DNA from: Deinandra increscens subsp. villosa
Lineage: Eukaryota > Streptophyta > Magnoliopsida > Asterales > Asteraceae
Direction: 5' to 3'
Length of the DNA stretch: 64,000 nucleotides
NCBI GenBank assembly: GCA_039602395.1
Contig: JBCNJP010000003.1
Location: forward strand, 66,775,880 to 66,839,879
Numbering within the stretch: the stretch's first letter is position 1; every line of letters starts with the position of its first letter. A program made the position numbers and the translations under genes. Below are positions 57,544 to 64,000 of the stretch, in pieces. Under the pieces are notes generated by a model. It saw only the letters and a list, made by a program, of their open reading frames with translations, did no database searches and was not told where the DNA came from.

Positions 57544-58683
57544 TGTAAGTGCGTGAAGGGGAGGAACGTCTACCAGTCGTGATCAAATCATGATGTAATC
57601 GATGAAACACAAGAGGTAAATAAAGTTTCTTGTATTAAAGTGACACACACAATACAATACAGAAATGGAAGACTGGTTAAGCTCTATGGATAGATGTCAC
57701 ACCCCCCTCCGCCGCCCCCTGCCAGGTGCGGGGGAGGGTGTGGGACCGGCAGTCCGTATCGGTTCCCGAGGCACCAACTAAATAACAAACAACAAGCATA
57801 CTAAACGGACATCCAGTCCTCACAGTGAAACCCTAGGCCGACTCTCACTGAGGATGCACAGAGCACCTCTTAGCCGACCTAATAGAATCGATAGCCACCG
57901 GATATGACCCAGGACTGAACAAACAAGAGATACATTATTACAAGGGAAACATAGTCGTAACAGGTCTTTAGAAACAAACATCAGTTGTTTATTATACGGA
58001 GCCTTATTCATAGTGATAACAACCATCAGAATATTCCAAGATCAGATTAGGTCCACACCTACACTTGCTTACCTGCAACATAAGTTAATCACAGAGTCAA
58101 CAACATACGTTGTTGGTGAGTCGTAACAACAATCATCACATTAACGGTTTTCAAACACAGACAGATTATGAAATTATCATGCCACACCCAAGGTCAACAC
58201 TCAGATAACTCTACGGGCACGTTGCGCGTAGCCGTACACCATCTACGAGTAGTTTTTAAGTTCAACATATAAGTACATATTCCCCCTAGTATGTCTAGGG
58301 GTCTCAACCTTAATGACCAGAAAGTATATAATGACCCACACTGGCATTCCAACTCACAGTGTTTGACAGGATAATCATAACAGATACATCAAACAGGAAT
58401 GTGATCTTAAACAGTTAACTCAATGAAGGAAGTCAGAGGACTCACAGTAATGAAGTCAGAAACAGTGTGCTAGACGGAAATCCGAGATTCAACTAGAATA
58501 TCCTATCTTTGATTTCTAGCAACCTATCAGAATTATCATGTATATATATTTGTCCTATACAATACTAACGAGTCCATTAACAATCTCAGGTTCAAAGTAT
58601 CATGAAATACAGTTACCAGATCCATCAAGCTAAGTTTTGGTTAACTTATAATTTATCAATTATTCTGTCATTTTCCTTCAGAG

Positions 58684-58872
58684 GCGTACCACCTGGAACT
58701 AATCATTTCTGGGCAGTACGCGTCAAATGGTGATCTAAGTTCCTGATTTCAGATTCGGGCGTACCGCGCTGATAAATATAATTTTGGGCGGTACGCTGTA
58801 ACCTGTTTGTCCGGTTTCTGTTCTACATTTCTAGGCGTACCGCTCTACATGTAAAGATTTTGGGCGGTACGC
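58684..58872. repeat. three 38-bp inverted-repeat units in the solo LTR
   Basis: Units at 58684-58721, 58759-58796 and 58835-58872 are each exactly 38 bases: arms GCGTACCGC and GCGGTACGC around 20-base loops. The first unit has one changed base in each arm. Loops are unrelated except for a shared TTTTGG-type end. The cluster lies 1.03-1.22 kb from the LTR start in element orientation. Confidence 0.95.
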
Positions 58873-59706
58873 ACCAATCTAGCCCGACTATTTTGTCTTT
58901 TAGTGCCATTTTTACATATTGACGTTTTGGGTCCAGAATGTTTGCTAGATCATTTGTATACCATATTGGGGTTGTTCAGTAGTCCATTTTTGGTCCATAT
59001 TCTTAACCAAAGCATAACCCCAATTCCCGAGCTTTCCATTTATGGTAAGTTTCATCAATTCGACCCCCGTTTCACTCAAGTATTATTAGAGATAGAACCC
59101 TCATGGTTAAATGGTCAATTTCCTCTTTAGACACACTGACCAAATCTGGTTTCATGTTATCTTTACTCATAAAGTTTATATTTATATAAAAATCAACATG
59201 CATGCATAAATGGTTTGTACCTTGTGGAGATTTCCTTGTACAATCAGACTTCCAGAATTCCTTGCTTCTCTTGAGCCTCAAATCCAACTTTCAGAAGCAG
59301 AGTAAGGGTTGCATGTATGATCCATAGCTAATTTATGAGTGTATGATCATTAAGAAACCTAAATAGCTTTCCTAAACCAAAAATCAAGATATCATTACCT
59401 TGATTAACCTTGAATTTGGTTTCCACACATCTTGATCATCCCAATATGCATATACACAGCTGCATTCATGAGGGTTAAGACTTTGAAAAGGTTTCTTCAA
59501 GTAAACATGTGATTAAAGGTAAAAGTGATTGAATGAGAACTTACCCTTGAAGGTTACACCTCAAATCTAAGTTTCTTGACTTGGAATTGATGGAACAGAG
59601 GTCTGGAGCAACAACTCAGAGCCTTTCGCCGGATATATGCAGAATGTCACAAGTATACAATGGCTATAAAGGACAAAATCTTAGTTTTTAACGATTGGGA
59701 ATCGAG

Positions 59707-59830
59707 GCGTACCGCCCGGATTTTGAGATTCGGGTATGCGGGGATCCGATGGGTGCCGCAACCAGACCCGTTTATCAAATGAGTAGCGTACCGCCTGGGA
59801 TTTTCTTATCCTAGGCATACCGCCTCAAAT
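59707..59830. repeat. second GCGTACCGC cluster near the solo-LTR start
   Basis: Copies of GCGTACCGCC occur at 59707 and 59786 with partners GGGTATGC (59732-59739) and GGCATACCGCC (59814-59824). Unit one is an imperfect inverted pair of 33 bases, unit two mainly a direct pair. They lie 77-200 bases from the LTR start, upstream of the TATA-like sequence. Confidence 0.85.
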
Positions 59831-60906
59831 TTTGATCTTGAAACTTTTGAATATTTTCCATTTAGACTTTCCAGCTCGGATCAGGGTTTTAGGCACAAGG
59901 GTTACAATAGACCACACACACAGCTCTCTTTGATGTTTCCTTAGCAAATGAGCTCATCACAACATTATATAGTTGGCACTGGCCCGACGAACCAGGCATA
60001 GCAAGGAACCACCAGCTCGTTGCTAGTTTGGTGTTAGTTCGTTGTCCAGTTCGTTCGTTTTCCAACTTACAAAATGACTCAACATGACAACTCATACAAC
60101 TAGTCTAGATACATCACACGACAAACTGATTATGCTCTAACAGAGACGTGTGTTATATCTACTTCTAAGTTCAACCCCCCCCCCCCCCCTTGACATTACA
60201 AGATCAGATTCTTGTTGTTAATTGTAGAGCTTGCATGGCTAGAGCAGGACTAAGTCAACTGAACCACTTAAACAAATCTTTGATAGCTTCTTATAAACTC
60301 CCACTTACCTGCTAAAGCCAACACTTTAACCCTACATCTTCAGAACACGGAAGTGTGGTTTTTCCATTTTCAAAAATAACATTAATCTTGGGTAAAATCT
60401 CCTTTGTAGAAGCAAGATGGTTTAAAAATCAGTTTTGAAAATATTAGGCATCATGTGTCGATCAGTTCGAAGACAAATAAGAAAGAAAATATTTTTGGCT
60501 TTTACAAACTTTATATCAAAACAAACCTAAAATCTTTTTGTTTTCTGAAATAAAAACATAAATGCAATATTGAAATGAACTCTATTTTTATTCTAAGAAA
60601 GATCACTATACAGGATCATATTGGTTATAACGTTCTGAACTGCATTACAATTTCAACTAATTGAAGTGCACAAGTCAAGTTGATTGCTGGTATACTTTGT
60701 CCATATTAAACTCATGCAGTGTCATACTCATAACATTAGGTTATGTTAAACTATTATTAATTTGCTTAGACCAGTGGACCCCACGCTATCAGACATATCC
60801 AGATATGCTTCACATATTTTTCATGTGACTACACTTGTGATTAACACGTAGTGTTTTATATTCATAATACTGTCAACTGTGTTCCATGTAAAGAGAAATA
60901 AGAACG

Positions 60907-61232
60907 TTAATAATCCAAGTTATTATCAATTGGCCAATATTAATCCCAGTTTCAAAATTGGCCTACATTAATCCCAATTATTAAGGTGTTGGATTTCATT
61001 GGACCCCCGCTAAGTTTTCCTTAACTCCGTTAGTTTTTTGCTGACGTGGCACTGATTAATAAAAGCCACGTGGCTGCCACGTCAGCAAAAAACTAACGGA
61101 GTTAAGAAAAACTTAACGGCGGTCCAATGAAATCCAATACCTTAATAATTGGGATTAATGTAGGCCAATTTTGAAATTGGGATTAATATTAGCCAATTGG
61201 TAATAACTTGGATTATTTAATTCCAATTTTCC
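60907..61232. mobile_element. MULE-type hairpin MITE (326 bp)
   Basis: Nearly the whole length folds back: 60909-61060 against 61080-61232, with words AATCCCAATT, AACTCCGTTAGTTTTTTGCT and GCTGACGTGGCA. The right end (minus orientation) is GGAAAATTGGAATTAAATAA, matching the MULE terminus at 49955; the left end lacks about 14 terminal bases. Compared with the sister copy at 54840-54900, about 50 bases of flank are also missing, so no target duplication remains. No coding capacity. Confidence 0.88.
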
Positions 61233-61540
61233 AAAATAAAACAAGTTGAAATTGGTCAAACAACAATTCTCATGTCGATACTCACATATATGCAGAGAGA
61301 ATCGATGTTTGAATGAATCGCTAAGAAAATAAAGCAGAACCTCAAATGAAATACGCATGAAGATGTTATCCACTAGGTCAGGCAATGCATTTAGTTTATA
61401 TCACTTATGCATAGTTTCTGATTTCCCGAGCCTACCTAGCACATCAAACAATGATCTTATAGCTTTTTCATCTACTTTATCCATGAGTCAGATACGTTAG
61501 CCAATGTACCATCATTTCCCAATGTACCATAATTAACTCA

Positions 61541-61735
61541 GGTCCTGTAAGTTGGCCTTCTCCCACTTCAGACCAACACACTGGGGTTCGGCATTTCCTA
61601 CCATATAATGCTTCAAATGGTGCCATTTGAATACTGGTTTGGTAGCTGTTATTATATGAAAACTCGACTAGTGAGAGATGATTATCCCAACTACCACCAA
61701 ATTCTACAGTCCTTAACTATCTGTGTCGTATCATG
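61541..61735 (-). pseudogene. gypsy integrase fragment
   Basis: In minus orientation a continuous frame reads FGGSWDNHLSLVEFSYNNSY, QTSIQMAPFEALYGRKCRTP and VCWSEVGEGQLTGPEL, the end of the chromovirus integrase core, in good condition (no stop in 60 codons). It is cut by the gap on its N-terminal side and by copia-type sequence at about 61535. It may belong to the same element as the LTR copy at 63366. Confidence 0.88.
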
Positions 61736-62235
61736 NNNNNNNNNNNNNNNNNNNNNNNNNNNNNNNNNNNNNNNNNNNNNNNNNNNNNNNNNNNNNNNNN
61801 NNNNNNNNNNNNNNNNNNNNNNNNNNNNNNNNNNNNNNNNNNNNNNNNNNNNNNNNNNNNNNNNNNNNNNNNNNNNNNNNNNNNNNNNNNNNNNNNNNNN
61901 NNNNNNNNNNNNNNNNNNNNNNNNNNNNNNNNNNNNNNNNNNNNNNNNNNNNNNNNNNNNNNNNNNNNNNNNNNNNNNNNNNNNNNNNNNNNNNNNNNNN
62001 NNNNNNNNNNNNNNNNNNNNNNNNNNNNNNNNNNNNNNNNNNNNNNNNNNNNNNNNNNNNNNNNNNNNNNNNNNNNNNNNNNNNNNNNNNNNNNNNNNNN
62101 NNNNNNNNNNNNNNNNNNNNNNNNNNNNNNNNNNNNNNNNNNNNNNNNNNNNNNNNNNNNNNNNNNNNNNNNNNNNNNNNNNNNNNNNNNNNNNNNNNNN
62201 NNNNNNNNNNNNNNNNNNNNNNNNNNNNNNNNNNN
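61736..62235. other. assembly gap (500 N)
   Basis: Again exactly 500 N, so of unknown true size. Frames reported through it are artefacts. Confidence 0.99.
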
Positions 62236-62705
62236 CTAGAGTATTCCAGATCTATCACCCTGGAAGCCTTCTGATGCTGAGAGCCTGAGAATCCTGCAGT
62301 AGTAGTTGTTGCAATACCTGACTTTTGAGCAGTAGAGGGATTTGCTTTCTGTTTCGGCTGCTCCGATATTTCCGGAGAGTCGAACCCGAATGATTTTGGC
62401 ATCAAAGGGCTAATTTCCTCTACCGGTTTCTTTGATTTCTTCAATTCCATGATCTCCTTCATCATTTTCTCGTTGGTTTTGGTTTGTTCATCCGCATGGG
62501 CCTTCATCTGCCTGATCAAAACATAGAGATCACTGTTAGAAATAGTAGAGTTAGTGGACGTACCTTGAGGGCCAGTAAAAGTGGGGTATTCCGCTTTTTT
62601 AGCATCAGTATCAGCCACTTTCTTCGTCATTGGGGGGAGACCAGTGCTCACAGCAGGCTTAGAGGATGAAATGGATTTTGAGGTAAATTTTGGTTGAGTC
62701 GACAT
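62236..62705 (-). CDS. gag N-terminal region of an LTR retrotransposon (partial)
   Basis: The ATG at 62705 opens MSTQPKFTSKSISSSKPAVS, with 150 or more residues readable before the gap: a serine-rich start, a helical segment SDLYVLIRQMKAHADEQTKTNEKMMKEIMELKKSKKP, and a proline- and serine-rich stretch. No stop interrupts it, unlike most coding sequence here, so the element may be young. Its position just after the LTR and primer site makes it gag. The family (gypsy likely) cannot be fixed from this part. Confidence 0.65.
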
Positions 62706-62763
62706 TTTCAAGAATCGGTTACGGGAAGAAGATCAAGGCTCTTGATCGAATTCAAACACCGTT

Positions 62764-62785
62764 TGCCCCACGGTGGGCGCCAAAT
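62764..62785 (-). promoter_or_regulatory. primer binding site next to the 5' LTR
   Basis: In minus orientation TTTGGCGCCCACCGTGGGGC starts within a few bases of the LTR edge at 62786. TGGCGCC... primer sites are common in plant gypsy elements. The tRNA used is not determined here; it is not the initiator Met site seen in the other elements. Confidence 0.7.
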
Positions 62786-63365
62786 TGTTTTGGTCAAAAA
62801 CTGCCTAAGCAATTAGTTGATCAAACTTTGTATGTGAGGTAGCGTGTTTGATGTAAATAAAGATGAAAATGTAAGTTTGGAGATTGACACGAGGATGTAA
62901 CGAGGGAAAATCCAGGAATCCTTGAGTATCCTCAAGGAGCCTAGCAAAAAACCTCGGGGGCCGGTTCAAAGTACCTGCCTCCTAAAACTTTTATATAATA
63001 AATGTGTTGATTACAAATGAAATGAGCTCGTATTCTAAGTGTTGCAGAGAATTGTGATTGCCGAAAAAAGGTGTGTGTGTGTAAGCCTAGAGCTCGGTTT
63101 AAATACGAATTACATTGCAACAAACTATCCTAAAAAATAGCAACTAAGTCCACGTTCCCCAACTAGCCGTTTGAAGTCCAACTGATCCACGATTCTGTTA
63201 TTTGACCGAGTCTTTAGGACACGTGAATAATACTTAAGTCAACCTGCGAATAACAAATAATGGAGAAGCAACCGTTAGTTAATAAACATTATTCAGGATC
63301 CTTACCGTGAAGTGCCTACGAGCTGATGTGAGCTGCTTGGTGTCTCCTGAATTCTAGTACCAACA
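62786..63365 (-). repeat. 5' LTR (580 bp) of the gag-bearing element
   Basis: Plus-strand borders are TGTTTTGGTCAAAA and CTAGTACCAACA, giving TGTTGGTACTAG...CCAAAACA in minus orientation. The primer site flanks it on the left and a gypsy LTR copy (63366 on) on the right. The element therefore inserted into that LTR. The five bases after it are AGTAT; the partner would be in or beyond the gap. Confidence 0.85.
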
Positions 63366-64000
63366 AGTATTTTGTCTTAAAGTGCCATTTTATACATATT
63401 GACGTTTTAGGGCCAGAATGTTTGCTAGATCATTTGTATACCATATTGGGGTTATTCAGTAGTCCATTTTTGGTCCATATTCTTAACCAAAGCGTAACCC
63501 CAATTCCCGATCTTTCCTTTTATGGTAAGTTTTATCAATTCGACCCCCGTTTCACTCAAGTATTATTAGAGACAGAACCCTCATGGTTAAATGGTCAATT
63601 TCCTCTTTAGACACACTGACCAAATCTGGTTTCATGTTATCTTTACTCATAAAGTTTCTATTTATGGAAAAATCAACATGCATGCATAAATGGTTTGTAC
63701 CTTGTGGAGATTTCCTTGTACAATCAGACTTCCAGAATTCCTTGCTTCTCTTGAGCCTTAAATCCAACTTTCAGAAGCAGATTAAGGGTTGCATGTATGA
63801 TCCATAGCTAATTTATGAGTGTATGATCATTAAAAAACCTAAATAGCTTTCCTAAACCAAAAATCAAGATATCCTTACCTTGATTAACCTTGAATTTGGT
63901 TTCCACACATCTTGATCATCCCAATATGCATATACACAGCTGCATTCATGAGGGTTAAGACTTTGAGTGGAAGTTTCTTCAAGTAAACATGTGATTAAAG
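63366..64000 (-). repeat. partial second copy of the solo-LTR family
   Basis: Matches 58887-59525 closely along its whole length (for example TGACGTTTTAGGGCCAGAAT against TGACGTTTTGGGTCCAGAAT). It starts directly after the hairpin cluster position of the solo LTR and runs out of the window. Two minus-strand frames of 71 residues (59072-59287 and 63552-63767) are almost identical because the DNA is; nothing suggests a gene. Confidence 0.9.

Larger units (their letters stand above)
57695..59906 (-). repeat. solo gypsy LTR (2,212 bp) with 5-bp target duplication
   Basis: Plus-strand borders are TGTCACACCCCCC at 57695 and AAGGGTTACA at 59906; in minus orientation TGTAACCCTT...GGGTGTGACA. The flanks ATAGA (57690-57694 and 59907-59911) are identical and there is no internal region, the signature of a solo LTR left by recombination. 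It interrupts the LTR of the gag-only copy. A partial second copy is at 63366-64000. TATA-like CTTTATAG lies at about 59672. No gene is inside. Confidence 0.93.
57544..61531 (-). mobile_element. second, inverted copy of the gag-only family
   Basis: The 3' LTR is split: 57544-57694 and 59912-60143 (about 383 bases in total) with TGTAAGTG at the left edge and GCTCTAACA at the right, i.e. TGTTAGAGCATAATCAG in minus orientation as in the element at 48820. Right of it come a polypurine tract with 14 C on the plus strand (60176-60189) and the reverse complement of the 3' noncoding region (60144-61531 against 54400-55661). Gag is not reached; sequence changes to gypsy integrase at about 61535. It carries a solo LTR and a MITE. 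Confidence 0.85.

Noticed and set aside
59072..59287. Conserved 71-residue frame, nearly the same at 63552-63767
   Set aside because: The conservation is that of two copies of one LTR; no start context, domain or codon-type bias supports a protein.

Overview
This is a 64-kb window of plant nuclear DNA made almost wholly of nested, decayed transposable elements, with two 500-base assembly gaps (35361-35860 and 61736-62235). Plant origin follows from the element types: Ty3/gypsy and Ty1/copia elements primed by initiator tRNA-Met, plant L1 LINEs with DUF4283 and zf-RVT domains, a tRNA-type SINE, MULEs, a CACTA end and a GRF zinc-finger gene. A eudicot, perhaps Asteraceae, is my inference from the general look of the LTR families; no alignment was possible. 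I see no convincing host gene, rRNA, functional tRNA or CRISPR. The one nearly readable protein gene is a GRF zinc-finger gene inside a MULE.

Layout. 1-6583: 3' part and 2.8-kb LTR of gypsy element G1 (+). 6908-about 11800: near full-length L1 LINE (-). 11863-22677: G2, same family as G1 but inverted, with both LTRs (the right one broken by a truncated LINE with an 11-bp target duplication). 22678-26463: two LINEs joined 5' to 5'. 26464-28380: copia remnant (+) carrying a SINE with a 10-bp duplication. 28381-about 33290: copia (-) with 3' LTR. 33300-35360: gypsy LTR (+). 35861-38212: MULE with truncated transposase (+), GRF gene (-) and right terminal repeat. 38820-39596: CACTA end. 39796-about 41700: gypsy LTR with a striking set of inverted-repeat units. 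42983-44441: possible Helitron end, then a second copy of the copia 3' region. 44442-47880: gypsy LTR pieces with a LINE fragment.

47881-57543: an Athila-like gypsy element (-), split at 48820-56029 by a complete 7.2-kb LTR element (368-bp LTRs, 5-bp duplication GAAGT) that has gag but no visible pol. That element itself contains a 942-bp MULE-type hairpin element with a 9-bp duplication. 57544-61531: a second, inverted copy of the gag-only family, whose LTR is split by a 2.2-kb solo LTR (duplication ATAGA) and whose interior carries another MULE-type MITE. 61541 to the end: gypsy integrase fragment, gap, gag plus 5' LTR of another element, and a second copy of the solo-LTR family.

The most unusual signals are short fixed-length inverted-repeat units clustered in several LTRs. 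Their arms are nearly invariant while their loops vary, and two sequence-divergent but related LTRs carry different arm sequences at equivalent positions. Next come the MULE family (two-gene carrier plus two non-autonomous relatives sharing one terminus), the gag-only LTR element, and a duplicated polypurine/LTR-start segment shared by G1 and G2.
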